Assembly: GCA_012184525.1 (NCBI GenBank)
Contig: WOFQ01000047.1
Coordinates: 1 to 64,000 of the forward strand
Length of the DNA: 64,000 nucleotides
Source of the DNA: Xenoacremonium recifei
Taxonomy: Eukaryota > Ascomycota > Sordariomycetes > Hypocreales > Nectriaceae
Reading direction: 5' to 3'
Shown in pieces: positions 42,835 through 54,377 of this stretch. Position numbers and translations under genes: made by a program. Position 1 is the stretch's first letter. The number at the start of each line of letters is the position of its first letter. The notes under the pieces are model-generated. The model was not told where the DNA came from. It did not search any database and was given only the letters and a program-made list of their open reading frames with translations.

Positions 42835-45474
42835 ATGGATGTCGCAGCACTCTTCAACACCGAACAGGGCCAGCAAGTCCTGGATCCCTGGCCCGAGCAG
42901 GAGGAGCAATCACAACCTTCATCAGACTATGCGGCTGATGCGGCAGCAGCAGCGCCAGACGGAGCGAACGATACAGGAATATTCGACATAGAAATGACCC
43001 CTCCCGTTCAGGTGCCGCCGCCTACTCAGGCGCCGACAGACTCACTGTCGGTGCAATTCACCACGCCATCCGTTCTAGCAACCCCGATACTCCCAAGGGA
43101 TCCTCCTTGCTCGAAATGGGACGGCGACGAGTTTAACATGCCAGGTGGCAGGGAGAAAGGTTTGCCGAAGTTGATGGCACCCCACCAGATCGATATTGAA
43201 CGTAAAATCGAACTTCACAAGCTTCACACAGCAGTTCTTGAGTTCACTGAGGGAGACACTCTGGTCATTATCGATTATCCCACGCAGAAAAAGACTCCGG
43301 GGTCTTTCGCCGATTGCAATGGCGTGACTTTCAAGTCTCAGCAGTTCCGTGTACATTCGCAAAAACTCTTAGCGACGGGATCCTCCAAGTTCTCCGAAAT
43401 GCTTAATCCGACATATCAGTTTCGAGTGCTAAGGCGTCGGAGCCTTGTTGACAAGCTTCCAGAGGCGGTTAAGTACGTCTTGGACCTGACTCCCCCTTTC
43501 GAAGGAGACGAACTAGTCTTCCAGATGACCGAATTGTCTCTCACACCAGGCATTGTCAAGTGGTGGACCTCAGCTGTCACGTACGATGTTGATGCGTGGC
43601 TCGTCAGCGGCCACGACGATGTTTGTGCTTGTTTACGAGAGATGGCTGGGAAGGATCCATCGAACACAAGTCCGTATAAAATCTTGGAAGATGGCAGACA
43701 AAGACGAGACATTACGATGTCGGGCAGAAGATTCCCCAACTTTCCGTACTCTGTACTGGATCTGATCGAGATGAAGAGAATGGGGGACAATGACATTTTC
43801 GACATCCCGAATTATCGCCAGCTCCCAGATTACTGTCCGATCCGCCACCGAAATTGCCTTGTCCGCCTTCTCATGTTGATTGAAGGAAAGAAAGTACCTC
43901 TGGACTCGGCCAGCCGATTGTGGACTATGGTTGGTCTTAGCAAGATTTGGGACTGCACCGGTGTCCTCAGAGACCGGGTTACCCAATGGATCATGTATGG
44001 ATCGAATACTCGCTTCATCGAGCTGCTACCTGAGGAAGCCCTGCAGCTTGGTTATGCCTTGGAAATCCCTGAAGTCACCCAGAGCGCTTTCAAGATTCTC
44101 GTCAACGAACTTGCTCTCAAAGATGCGGCGACCAATTCGACAGGGCCAAACCCAGCTCACGCGACAGTCTTTGGGCGAAAACTTGGAGATCTGCCGGACG
44201 AGCTTAGTAACCTTGTCCAGCATGCTGCCAGAGCTTTCGTCGAAAGAGTGACAACCCTCACTGAGAATCTGCAGAACCCGTCCTCACTTCCCCTTACTAC
44301 ATCACCAGAATGGAAAAAGCTGCTGCTTCTAGAGAGAATTCTACAAGAAGAACCCGCAGCGGCTGGGACGAGAGCTCTCATGATGATTGAGGATCTCAAA
44401 AGACTCTTGCTACACGAGATCTCTAGCATGTTCAACCGAGTAGCAAGCAGGCGGGTATTCGAACGCATGGTGCACCTATCATCGATTGACCTAGATCGCG
44501 TCACCTACGTCGAACCCAAGGACTTTAGCACGATCAAGTCCATATATGCCAACCAACTGAACCTGACGCAGAGGATGCTTACTCCTTTCATCTACAACGA
44601 GTTCGGCATCAAACTGGACGAGGGTCTCTACGAAAGCACGGTTGTAGACCCCCAAGCCCAAACTGCTCCCGTGCTATACACGCAGTTGCTCACTGAGCTG
44701 AGGAATGAGCTAAGGTTATTGTTCATCCGGCATCCAGAGCTGCGCACATCCGACGCTTGGCAACCGCTGTTAAATACGTCGCCGGCTCTCACCGCAGTGG
44801 TATACAACCACAATATATTCCCGCAACCGCTCATTAATATGCGCAACCTTGAGAAAGAGTTCAGGGATATCCTCCGGCCCATCACACTGTCGTGGGTTCG
44901 CGAGGGATTTGATGCACAGCTCAGCCTGTCGCGTCACTTACTGCTCAACCTGACCGACAATGAGATGAAGTACTTGCCCCTATGGGCAGGCGGATACAAT
45001 GACGGTACAGGAGGAGTCTTCGAATCCTATCTTCCTCCAGCAGAAATGGGCCCTAGTGGCCCTGGACCCTTCTACCACACCGGCATCACGGTTCCGTCCA
45101 ACCCTTCGAGTATTTCAGAGTCTATGATAGAAGAGATACGCGGGATGAGAGTTATAGGCAGTACCACGGCCGGTTCAGTTGACGTTCACGACAGCATTTC
45201 AACTGTCTACAACCCAAACCGCGTTATTACTGCCGATGACGATGACACGGAAAGCTTCACGGTGGGAGGCTCTGTGTATGAGGATGCTCGGTACGAGATT
45301 CCTGCTGCTCACCAGGCCACAGGCGAAGCACTGGCAATGGTCGTTGATACAGCAGACTCAGAGTCTAACACACATACGACGGACGCTGATGACGATGTCT
45401 ACTTCTGGCAGGAAGACGACGATGACGACGAAGATGATGATGACCTCACTGACGTGGAAATGGAGCGGTCTTGA
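42835..45474 (+). CDS. Large conserved-looking protein with BTB/POZ-like segment
   Basis: Intronless, 879 residues. The N-terminal 100 residues are Gln/Ala/Pro-rich and disordered. A BTB-like strand-helix pattern starts near residue 165 (GVTFKSQQFRVHSQKLLATG, SSKFSEMLNPTYQFRVLRRR): the FRVHSQKLLATGSSKFSEML phrase is how a BTB core usually reads. The middle is helical with no motif that I recognise. The C-terminus is strongly acidic (WQEDDDDDEDDDDLTDVEME). It has no membrane span. BTB-like domains mediate dimerisation or recruit Cul3 ligases. The class of large fungal BTB proteins without Kelch or zinc fingers is mostly uncharacterised, and no function can be given. Confidence 0.85.
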   Translation: MDVAALFNTEQGQQVLDPWPEQEEQSQPSSDYAADAAAAAPDGANDTGIFDIEMTPPVQVPPPTQAPTDSLSVQFTTPSVLATPILPRDPPCSKWDGDEFNMPGGREKGLPKLMAPHQIDIERKIELHKLHTAVLEFTEGDTLVIIDYPTQKKTPGSFADCNGVTFKSQQFRVHSQKLLATGSSKFSEMLNPTYQFRVLRRRSLVDKLPEAVKYVLDLTPPFEGDELVFQMTELSLTPGIVKWWTSAVTYDVDAWLVSGHDDVCACLREMAGKDPSNTSPYKILEDGRQRRDITMSGRRFPNFPYSVLDLIEMKRMGDNDIFDIPNYRQLPDYCPIRHRNCLVRLLMLIEGKKVPLDSASRLWTMVGLSKIWDCTGVLRDRVTQWIMYGSNTRFIELLPEEALQLGYALEIPEVTQSAFKILVNELALKDAATNSTGPNPAHATVFGRKLGDLPDELSNLVQHAARAFVERVTTLTENLQNPSSLPLTTSPEWKKLLLLERILQEEPAAAGTRALMMIEDLKRLLLHEISSMFNRVASRRVFERMVHLSSIDLDRVTYVEPKDFSTIKSIYANQLNLTQRMLTPFIYNEFGIKLDEGLYESTVVDPQAQTAPVLYTQLLTELRNELRLLFIRHPELRTSDAWQPLLNTSPALTAVVYNHNIFPQPLINMRNLEKEFRDILRPITLSWVREGFDAQLSLSRHLLLNLTDNEMKYLPLWAGGYNDGTGGVFESYLPPAEMGPSGPGPFYHTGITVPSNPSSISESMIEEIRGMRVIGSTTAGSVDVHDSISTVYNPNRVITADDDDTESFTVGGSVYEDARYEIPAAHQATGEALAMVVDTADSESNTHTTDADDDVYFWQEDDDDDEDDDDLTDVEMERS

Positions 45475-45914
45475 AGATTGGGTCATTCTAGTGGGCGGCC
45501 AAGCGTTGGCATTTGACATTTCTATTATTAAGGTTGGCTACGAGGAATTTTCGGTCTTTATACGAGGCAAACCTGGATGCCTCCTTTTTTTCTCGCTCGT
45601 TCTAATAAAGTGGCTTATGATGATGATAAATGAATAAAAAAATAGCGGATGAATACAACGCTGGATGTGGAGTTTAGGACAATTGCCGTTGATAGGTGAT
45701 CAAATAAACAGTCTGCCCATTCGACAGACAATGATAACAATTACCAGAAGCTCAAAGTAAAGCAAATCTTGGGTATCAATGAGTGTTCCATCCCATTCCG
45801 TGTCTATCTTATATGAAAGGATGCAGCCCGAATAACCTAAGTGCCACCCCTAACGCCATGACTACATGCCTTAAACATGCTCCCTCCCATTTTGTTTTCT
45901 TTTCCGTATGCCTC
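45475..45914. other. Convergent 3' region, nothing recognised
   Basis: 440 nt between the stops of the BTB-like gene and TAP42. Confidence 0.6.
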
Positions 45915-46955
45915 TCATCCCATGTTAAGCGTATTGCCCGCTCCCTTGCGGTTATTATCCGTAAACTCATCCCACTCCCGCGCCTTATACGTCTCCCGAT
46001 CTACAGCCTCCATATCGTCCTCGTCAATCACCGTCTTCGGCTCCACGCCACCCTGTAGTACGTTGCCCCGGCGCTTCTCCTCCTCGAGATATTCGTCTAC
46101 CGACATGGTGGGCAGATTGTGGCCTGGCCGGAACACCGCCGCTGCCCGCTCGGCGCGCGAGCCTACGAGCGTGAACGGCTGTAGCGGCTTGCCCTGTGAT
46201 GAGAGGAGCGGTCCGTCCAGCACACTCTGTAGGCGCCGTAGCGGGCGATCGAGTCGCGTGCTCGTGTCGGGATCGGGCGTCGGGCTGGGTGCTAGCGGTA
46301 GCGGCGCCTGGTGCAGCAGTGGCTCCTCACGGTTGAGGCTATCGAGCGCCTGGAAAGCCGCGTGGATCGACGAGGCCACATGGGCAAGGTGCACTTCGCG
46401 CACCAGCTCCTCATCGCCATGCTCCAAGTATCGCGGATTTCTCCGCAACACCTCAAGCTTCTCCCGCAGCGCCTTCTCCGCCCTGAAGTTCGCAATCTTG
46501 CCTTCTCGCCGCGCCGCCGGATCAGAGCTCGCCACCACAGCAAACGTCTTCGGCTCGTCGCGGTACCGCTCCAGCAGGCGCGCATACGGCCCCGTCACAA
46601 GCCCATAGTGATCCACCAAGCTCAAGAAGCGCTCGTACGCGGCGCGTGCGTCGGCCAGCACATCGAGGCGTTGCGCAGGGCTCAGGTTCGGTGTTTTCTG
46701 CACGAGATCTGCGACGTGGAGGTCGACGAGCAGGAAGGGCAGGTCGGACGTTGCGAGGTCCTCGAGGCCTTCGTTGGGGGAGAAGAGCCCGAGGGCGGCG
46801 ATTTGTTCGCGGGCGCGGGCGTAGAGCGCGAGGGCTTCGTCGAGGATTGTGCGGTAGGTGGGCGAGGTGGCTTCGTAGGTGGTTTCGAGGGCGCGACGTT
46901 GGTCCTCGGCAGACTGGAAGAGCGATTTGAGGGATTGGGGCTGGTCGTCGGCCAT
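45915..46955 (-). CDS. TAP42: Tap42/alpha4-like PP2A regulatory protein
   Basis: Intronless, 346 residues, the usual size. The N-terminal two-thirds are all-helical (TPR-like) with family stretches: DLPFLLVDLHVADLVQK, KIANFRAEKALREKLEVL and EVHLAHVASSIHAAFQALDS. The C-terminal tail has the conserved HNLPTMSVDEYLEEEKRRGN, then REWDEFTDNNRKGAGNTLNMG. Tap42 binds the catalytic subunits of PP2A-type phosphatases downstream of TORC1, coupling nutrient state to phosphatase activity. It is cytosolic. Its start is 460 nt from the TOP2 stop codon. Confidence 0.95.
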   Translation of the reverse strand: MADDQPQSLKSLFQSAEDQRRALETTYEATSPTYRTILDEALALYARAREQIAALGLFSPNEGLEDLATSDLPFLLVDLHVADLVQKTPNLSPAQRLDVLADARAAYERFLSLVDHYGLVTGPYARLLERYRDEPKTFAVVASSDPAARREGKIANFRAEKALREKLEVLRRNPRYLEHGDEELVREVHLAHVASSIHAAFQALDSLNREEPLLHQAPLPLAPSPTPDPDTSTRLDRPLRRLQSVLDGPLLSSQGKPLQPFTLVGSRAERAAAVFRPGHNLPTMSVDEYLEEEKRRGNVLQGGVEPKTVIDEDDMEAVDRETYKAREWDEFTDNNRKGAGNTLNMG

Positions 46956-47417
46956 GGTGGATGTGGCGGGAGAAGAATCGTGGGATGGAAGAGGAGAGAT
47001 TCGGGGAGGTGAGTTGGGATGAATAATGGTGGCGCTCGAGGTTGAGTTAAGGTGCCCCGCGCTAACAGAAGGGTCTTTATCGATAAGGTGGGCTGTAACA
47101 ACGGGAAAGCTGGATGCCCTGGGGATAGCTTCAAGCCACCTCTTCTAATACTTTATCAAGACGAGTCGCAAGGTACAAAGTCGTAAGCAAAAGCCTTGAC
47201 ATAAGATTACAGATAATAGCACAAAAATCCGGCCCAGAAAGAAATCCTATCCTTCCTCCCCTGACGCCTAGCTACGCACCAAACCCTTCTTGTACCTGTC
47301 TGTCTCATCCCTCATGTCCATCCAGCAAGAAAAGAAGCAAAGACAGTCATCAATCACGTCGTAGCCCAGAAGCAAACCTCCAACCCCTGTAAGCACATAA
47401 TTTATATCGCCCGATGC
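46956..47417. other. Intergenic, TAP42 promoter and TOP2 3' region
   Basis: 460 nt. No gene seen. Confidence 0.6.
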
Positions 47418-50400
47418 TCAGTCATCATCCATCTCGAAAGGATCATCATCACTCTCATCTTGATCTAGCATTGTCGAGTCCTCATCCTCGTCGTCAACGA
47501 CAATGGGACGTTTGGCCGCTGCCGCTCGACCAGGCCGTCTGGCAGCGGGTTTCGGCGGAGGAGAATCTGGCTCCTCCATTTCCACATCCTCATCGTCTGA
47601 GTCAATCAGCGCTGCCTTCTTCACACCCTTCTTGGCGGCGTAGGCCTTGGCCGCTGGCGAAAGAGCACTGGCTTTGGCTGCGGGTTTCTTCGCTGGGGCT
47701 TTAGCCTTGGGCTTGGCCTCTTCCTTTGGCTTGTTCTTGGCCCCGGCAGGTCGGCCTCGGCTCTTCTTCACCGTTGCGAGGCCGGCTGGGACGGCTGGAG
47801 CTTTGGATGCTGCAGGCTTGACAGGAGCGACAGGCTCGTCATCTGAGAGGAAGCTGTCGACGTGCTTGTCGTCCGCTACCGTCTTGTGCGGCGAAGACTT
47901 GGCCAGGAGCTCGTAGTTGGTGTCGTCTGGGCTATCAAAGTCAAACGACTTCGCCGTCTTCTTCATCTTGGGAAGGCCGCTGGTAGGGCCATTTCCTTGG
48001 CTGGACTCCGGTCGGTTCATGGCATACAGGCTAAGTCTGCCACTGCTAGACTCCCCCGAAGGCTTGTCAATGCCCTTAACTAGGGCACCCACGTCGCCGA
48101 GCATCTGATCATCATCGCTGCTCTCAGAGTCATCATCGAACATGGTTCGGGCTTTGGAGGCAGCAGCTCGCGGCTTCGCTCGAGGAACAACTTCGGGCTC
48201 CTCCGATTGAGAGGCAGACCGAGAGAGTTCTTGTGACTGCGATTGCGACTGCGATGACTTGGCCGCAGGCTTAGACCTGCTGAGCGCAGCAAAGTCGTCA
48301 TCAGAGAAGTCAAGATCGACCACATCAGAAGTCTCCTTCTTAACCTTGGGCTTAGCCCCAAACATCTCAGCAAATCTCTGTGCGCTCTTCGTCTCGACCT
48401 TGGGAGCAGCCTTCGCCTTTCCGCGGCCCTTCTTTTCCGGCTCGTAGTCGTCATCAGCAGAAGCCTTGGTCTTGCGTCCTTTTCCTCCGGCGCCGATTTT
48501 GCTAGAGACTCGGCGGCCCATGCGACGAATGCTGGTCTTGATCTCGTTGTCCAGGGCAAGCTGGGCTTCCCACTCGCCGGCGAACGCATTCAGATCATTG
48601 CACCAGAGATCCTTTTCACTCAAGGCGAGGAGCTCATCATGCTCGGCCTTCTTCTTGGCGATGGCCTCCTTCAACTTCTCCAGACGCTCGGCAGTGAGAG
48701 CCCAGATAGGCATCTATACAAATACGTTAGACATTGTTTGCACATGGAAAACGGTTTAGCTTACCGAGAGAAGATAGTCGTAGTCGCGCGAGCCAGTGTC
48801 TGCAACTTCTTTGTCTTCATCGTCCTCATTCTCATCATCTTCCGCCTTCTTCTTGTCCTTGCCTCGAGGGAATGCCTCGTATTTGCGGTCTCGGAGCTCT
48901 TGCACAAGAACGTCCTTCCTCTTCTTGCCAACGATCAAGTCGCCGTCAATAATTTCTTTGACGAAACGAGCTTGGTTCTTCAGCTTGCGGTAGTCAGCGT
49001 GGTAGACGCCCAGCCAGTGCTTCTTGCGCTCGGTGTACATGGCCAATCGGTGGACGTAGAATTCTTCGAGAATGTCCTCAACCTTCTCGTACTTGCGGAT
49101 CTGGCCTCTAGAGTCGAAAGCAACGAGGTTGGAGGTGGCGACTTGCTTGAGAAGCTTGAATCTCTCAAGCAGACCCTCTTTGAGAACCGCCGGCATGTAC
49201 TTTTCATCGACCATGATCTCAAAGCGAACCGTGTTGTGGTCGTTGAATTCTTTGTAGTCTTTGATCCAGCTTACGCCCTCAGCGCCACTGATAACCTTTT
49301 CGAGACGCGCTTTGAAGTCATCAGTCCAAACGCGAATGGGAAGCTCAGTGATGACGACTTCATTCGGGTTCGACTCGTTTCGGTAGGCAATACCGTTGAA
49401 CTTGTATCGGTCAGGTCCGGCGATCTCAGGATCGCCTTTCCAGCCTCGGAACCAAGGCATCATCGTCTCGAAAGGCTTCTCCTCCAGATCTCCATCTTCG
49501 AGACGACCCATGCGTCGCCTGAGGTTCTTGATGATGTCCATAGGGTGGTAGTTCGGGATGGAAGTGCTCCATCCGGTTCCGATACCATCGGCACCGTTAA
49601 CCAAAACCATAGGGATGATAGGGGAGTACGTCATAGGCTCGATCCGCTTTCCATCCTCGTACTGGTCTTGGAGAACAGGCTCGTCCAGAGTTGAGAAGAT
49701 CTTGCGAGCAAAGGGTGAGAGGCGAGTAAAGGTATAACGAGGGCTGGCGGCATCAGAACCGCCGGCAAGACGCGAACCAAAGTTACCGCTGGGTTCCAGC
49801 ACATTGATATTGTTCGATCCAACGAAGTTCTGGGCGAGACCAATGATTGTCTGTTGAAGAGAAGCTTCGCCGTGGTGGTAAGCCGTCTGCTCAGACACGT
49901 AACCAGCCAATTCAACCACCTTCTTGTCCTTGACTAGGTTTCGCTTGAAACAAGCGTATAGGACCTTGCGCTGACCCGGCTTCAGACCATCAAGAACTGA
50001 AGGAATGGAACGCATGTTGTCAGCCATACTGAAGAGAATCAGTTCCTTGTTGACGAAGTCGGTGTAGGTGATCGATTTTGTGGAATGATCCAAGAAGGTT
50101 CCGGGGACAAAAGACCCGAGCCATTCCTTTCGAGCATCGGCCTTCTTCTTCGAGAAGGCGAGATCAAATAGGTCGGCCTCTTCGGTCTTCATCACCTGGA
50201 AGCCCTTCAAGTGATCATCGAGCTGGTTGAAGTACACTTGCGCATCTTCGTTGCTGCTGGTACCCAGACCCTTGAAGTACTTCGACTCCCAACGGTTCAG
50301 TTCGTTCTTATGGGATTCCTTCCATTCCTCGTACTGAGGCTGGGTGAAGAAGGACTTCAGTCTTAATGGCTTTTTCGGGTTCGAGCCCTGCCAGACCTTG

Positions 50401-52719
50401 ACGATGGGTGTAATGAATTCCTGGAAAAAGTCGGGGATCTGCAGCAGAGACGGGAACTGCACTTGAAGGAAGTTGATGAGAAGACCCTTGATATGACTAC
50501 CGTCATGATCCTGATCAGCCATGATCATGAGGTGTCCATATCGAAGACTCTTCGTATCGGTGTACACCTGCTTGTGCTTCAGACCCAAAAACTGCTTGAT
50601 GTTCTGGATTTCCTGGTTCTTGGTGATCTGATCGATTGACGCATCACGCACGTTGAGCATCTTTCCTCGAAGGGGGAAGACACCGATGCGATCGGGATCC
50701 AGAATTGCTCGTCCGGAGACAGCCAAACCCTTGGCGGAGTCACCCTCAGTCAAGATCAGAGTGCACTCGTGACCCCGACGGGTTCCAGCCAAGTTAGCCT
50801 CGACCAGCTTAGCGTTGCTGACTCGAGATCGCTTGCTGCCGTCGCTCTTCGCGAGCATCTTGTCTGCCTTCTTCTCCGCAAAGTCCATGATGTTCTGGAT
50901 AGCATCTGACTTGGCGATCTTCTTGAGGAATTCTTCGCCTAAGTTGCATTTACTGCCAAATTGGCTGACCTTGGTGGTGAGCTGTTCCTTGGTCTGTGAT
51001 GTGAAGGCAGGGTTGTCGATAAGACAGTTGATGAAGACGAAGATGTGGTTACGGAGGTGGTTCTGCTTCAAGGTGTGGCCCTTCTTCTTCTTGTTGAGAG
51101 CCTTGAGCAAGGAACCGGTGATCTGATCTGCGATGTAGTTGACGTGGGTTCCTCCAAAAGTCGTTGCGATGGAATTGACGAAAGACAGTTGTTGAAAACT
51201 ACCGTTAGAGACAGCAAAGCCAACCTCCCACCGAGGATGGGTCTTGTCTTTGTCGACCTCAACAGTGCAGACAGCGGGCATCTCGCCCTCTTCTGAGGCC
51301 CTCTGATTGGCGATTGACTTGGCGTACAAATCGCAATAGGCCTTGAAATCCTTCATCTTGATCACCTCGCCGTTAAGGGAGACTTTGACATTCCGAACCG
51401 TACCGGCCATGTCGTAGACTCGTCGGATCAGCAGGCTTTCCAAGTCGTCATCAATGCCGTCGGGCATGCCGAATCGCCTGAAGTCTGGAGCGAACGTCAC
51501 GCGCACGAAGTCTGCAGACTTGCTGGACGTGATCTTAGCCTTGCCCATAGTCTGCATGTTGTTCGTCCAAGTCTGCTTGTATCGCTTGCCATGCTCGCTG
51601 TCTTGGCACTCCAAGGTGAACTCGGTACTGAAAACGTTACAGAGCTTGGCTCCGTAACCGTTACGACCACCAACAGTCTTCTTCTCATCGTCGTCGAAGT
51701 TGGAACCAGCCAGCAGATGACCGAAGATGAGTTCGGGAATGTAGATCTTCTCCTTCTCGTGGATCACAACGGGGATACCCTTGCCGTTGTTCTCGACGCT
51801 GATGGTTCCATTCGCGCGGTCGATGGTGACCTTCATGGCGGTCATGGTCTTGTCACGCTGCTTGTTGTCGGCAGCGTTGACGAGGATCTCGTCGAAGATC
51901 TTGAAAAGACCAGGCACGAAGTTGACAGCTCGGTACTCCATGAGGCTTGTCTCCTTGTTGAAAACCCACATCTGCTGCTCGGTCTTTTCGACAGAGCCGA
52001 TATAGGTATCGGGTCGCTTGAGGATATGTTCGAGCTGGGTCAGCTTCTGGTAGGTTTCTGTGGCTGTCTTGGAGCCCTTGGGTTTGGGTTTGGGCTCTGA
52101 GTCGATGATCATGCTGTCATTCTCAAGCTCGGCGAGAGGGATGCCAGATGACTTCTTCGCTGGAGGTTCCTTCTTCAGCTTCTTTGTAGATGGGGGTGTA
52201 TTCGAGAAGCCGGTCGAGTCGGCCATGGACTCGTCCTCGCTCTCGGGCACTGGGCGTTTCTTGGTGGTGGTCTTCGTCTTCAGAGTTGTTTGGACCAATT
52301 TTTTCGCAGTAGGCTTTGCGGCGGCAGCCTTCTTTGCCGCTGGGGCCTTGGCCTTGACCTTCTGCGAGTCCATGGTTAGCTCTGGTATCGAGATGTTTTG
52401 TTCATGGTCAGAGTTGACGAGGTCAGGCTCGACGATGGCCGCGACGGTTTGCTCTTCTTCGCCTTCCATTTTGCGACTATTACTGCATAATCGGAAGGAC
52501 TACTTGTGCAGCAGTGAATCATGACAACACTTGGGGTGAATTTAAAGCGCAGACAAAGAAGGCAAACGGGCGGGTGGCGCATGTCACTTGCGCACGCCGT
52601 TCTAGAAGGTCGAAGAGGCTTGCATCGGCAGCGGCACTTACTGGCTCGGGCACGTAGCCATCATCGGACTCCTCGCCGCCGAGGCTGTAGGCATCAGAAT
52701 CTGACAGGTCGAAATCCAT
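47418..52719 (-). CDS. TOP2: DNA topoisomerase II
   Basis: Exons 52719-52642, 52361-48765 and 48713-47418 give 1656 residues. Exon 1 encodes the acidic start MDFDLSDSDAYSLGGEESDD. The GHKL ATPase domain has HILKRPDTYIGSVEK, ILVNAADNKQRD and GRNGYGAKLCNVFS. The TOPRIM domain has LILTEGDSAKG and IMADQDHDGSHIKG (acidic metal ligands). The winged-helix domain has the catalytic tyrosine in SPRYTFTRLS, Tyr902 by this model. The C-terminal 430 residues are Lys/Ala/Ser-rich and end in acidic clusters. The enzyme passes one duplex through another and is essential for chromosome condensation and segregation. The ORF upstream of the second exon also has its own ATG (52469) within what I call intron 1; the two-part 5' end is preferred because it yields a typical Top2 N-terminus. 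Confidence 0.95.
52362..52641 (-). other. TOP2 intron 1 (280 nt), partly open
   Basis: Donor GTAAGT at 52641, branch-like CTAAC about 19 nt before the acceptor, acceptor CGCAG ending at 52362. It is about five times longer than other introns here. Its last 108 nt are in frame with exon 2 and begin with an ATG at 52469. Confidence 0.7.
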
Positions 52720-53327
52720 CTTGTTCTTCTTCGACAATGCGCTGGCTCGAGCGGCCACGGCAATCGACGTCGCGGGGTTCGCAGCCGAGGATATCGACAG
52801 CGACAACGAGGGACGCAGAGTTGGACAGCGGCGGATCGACAACAGCAAGGGAGGGCTGTATCCAAGAGGGATCACTCGCGCAATGGATCGCGACAACAAA
52901 AGAGAGGAGCAGAAAAGGTGTGCCAGACTGGCAGCTGTGACATCAAACAAAACAAGGTCCCGGGCGGTACCTTAAAAGAGCGGATGTTGTTGCTGTTGTT
53001 GTGGTAATCAAAGGCTGCGCGTGTAAACAAATATCCTAAACGCGACAGCGGCCAAGGGTCGTGGACGCTGGACGTGGGGCACTCCGCTTTCTCATTTTTG
53101 GCGCCTGAGGCCACAAAAAGGAAAACATCAAGGTTGTTACCGATCCACAGTCAAGATGCGCTATTGACTAACACCGAAATGTATTATAAATGAAACTTGA
53201 TCGGACTTACAGGCTGCGCAGTATATATAACTATTTTGAGACCTTTGCGGGTGTATGTAAATGCAAGAAAATCTCTTCTACTTAATCAGGTTCAATAACT
53301 GCTTATGACGAGTTTTCCGGGATAACT
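52720..53327. promoter_or_regulatory. Divergent promoter region, TOP2 / reductase
   Basis: About 600 nt between divergent starts. An AT-rich TATATATAA stretch at about 53221-53229 lies 100 nt before the reductase ATG. Confidence 0.45.
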
Positions 53328-54377
53328 ATGGCGGTGGAATCTCTCAAGAACGCAGCCGCCTGGCAGAAGAAACCTACGGTAGGGATATTTGAGGTGGACA
53401 ATGCACCAGTGACTCGACCTCCCGAAGGCTATATTCTCGTCCAGACTGCAGCCGTTGCCATCAACCCCGTCGACGTTGCGGTACAAAAGGTGGCGTTGTT
53501 TCCGGTCGACTACCCTGCTATCCTCGGCGAGGACGTAGCTGGTCTCGTTGTAGCGGTTGGTCCTGGGGTCACGCGCTTTAAGACAGGTGATCGCGTCTTG
53601 GGCTTCGCGACTGGGCTGACTACGAAAGAGCCCGCGTATGGTGCGTTCCAGAGCTACACCCTAATCATCGAGGGCGTTGCGTCACATATTCCAGCGACTC
53701 TGCACTACAGCAAAGCCGCGACGCTACCGTTGGCTCTCGCAACGGCTGGCTTGGGGCTGTTCGGCGAGTCAACTCTCAATCTCCCGTGCCCGAGCCTCAA
53801 TCCGACGCCCATCTCTCAAATTCTCCTGATCTGGGGCGGATCCTCCAGCGTCGGTGGCTCAGCAGTGCAGCTAGCCAAGGCGACGGGGTTAGATGTCATC
53901 ACCACCGCGTCGCCGAGAAATCACAATGCTGTGAAGCAACTTGGCCCTGTCGAGGTATTCGACCATACTCATGAGAATGCTGTCGAACAAATCATCACCT
54001 TTCTGAAAAGAAAGCAATTGGCCGGGATTCTTGATGCAAGCGGAACCGATAGTGGCATGAGCAACTGCGTTAATATTGCCGCCAACGCGGAAGGCAATCG
54101 TACGGTTATCTGCGTCAGGAAACCACCTGAAGTCGTACCTGTAGGAGTGACTGTCAAGGATATCTGGGCTCTGGACATTGTGGGCACATCGGCTGCCCAG
54201 ACTGTTTTTGAGGACTACATTCCTGCTGCCTTGGCACAGGACGTATTCAAGGCCATACCTGAGCCAGAAGTTGTTGGACGAGGTTTAGAGTGTATCCAGA
54301 AAGGACTTGACACGTTGGAGAATGGGGTTTCGTTCAAGAAAGTCGTGGTAGAGCTGGAGCAAGCGGAGAGCCCATAA
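53328..54377 (+). CDS. ToxD-like zinc-independent enoyl reductase / MDR oxidoreductase
   Basis: Intronless, 349 residues, the family's normal size. The N-terminal GroES-like domain has AVAINPVDVAVQK, then PAILGEDVAGLVVAVGPGV and FKTGDRVLGF. It lacks the Cys/His zinc ligands, as in the ToxD/trans-enoyl reductase group. The Rossmann domain carries LIWGGSSSVGGSAVQLAKAT, the GxxSxxG dinucleotide-binding loop for NADPH. The C-terminal segment GRGLECIQKGLDTLENGVSF matches the usual ending. Such enzymes reduce quinones or enoyl substrates, sometimes as trans-acting partners of polyketide synthases. No biosynthetic core gene lies within the window, so a secondary-metabolite role is not supported. Confidence 0.9.
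   Translation: MAVESLKNAAAWQKKPTVGIFEVDNAPVTRPPEGYILVQTAAVAINPVDVAVQKVALFPVDYPAILGEDVAGLVVAVGPGVTRFKTGDRVLGFATGLTTKEPAYGAFQSYTLIIEGVASHIPATLHYSKAATLPLALATAGLGLFGESTLNLPCPSLNPTPISQILLIWGGSSSVGGSAVQLAKATGLDVITTASPRNHNAVKQLGPVEVFDHTHENAVEQIITFLKRKQLAGILDASGTDSGMSNCVNIAANAEGNRTVICVRKPPEVVPVGVTVKDIWALDIVGTSAAQTVFEDYIPAALAQDVFKAIPEPEVVGRGLECIQKGLDTLENGVSFKKVVVELEQAESP

Noticed and set aside
48639..49694. 351-codon plus-strand ORF inside TOP2
   Set aside because: Opposite strand of a strongly conserved enzyme with no motif of its own.
50381..50395. tRNA B-box-like GGTTCGAGCCC
   Set aside because: It lies inside TOP2 coding sequence, with no A box or cloverleaf around it.
53328..54377. Secondary-metabolite cluster around the ToxD-like reductase
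   Set aside because: No polyketide synthase, NRPS, P450 or cluster regulator is present nearby; neighbours are TOP2 and an empty region.
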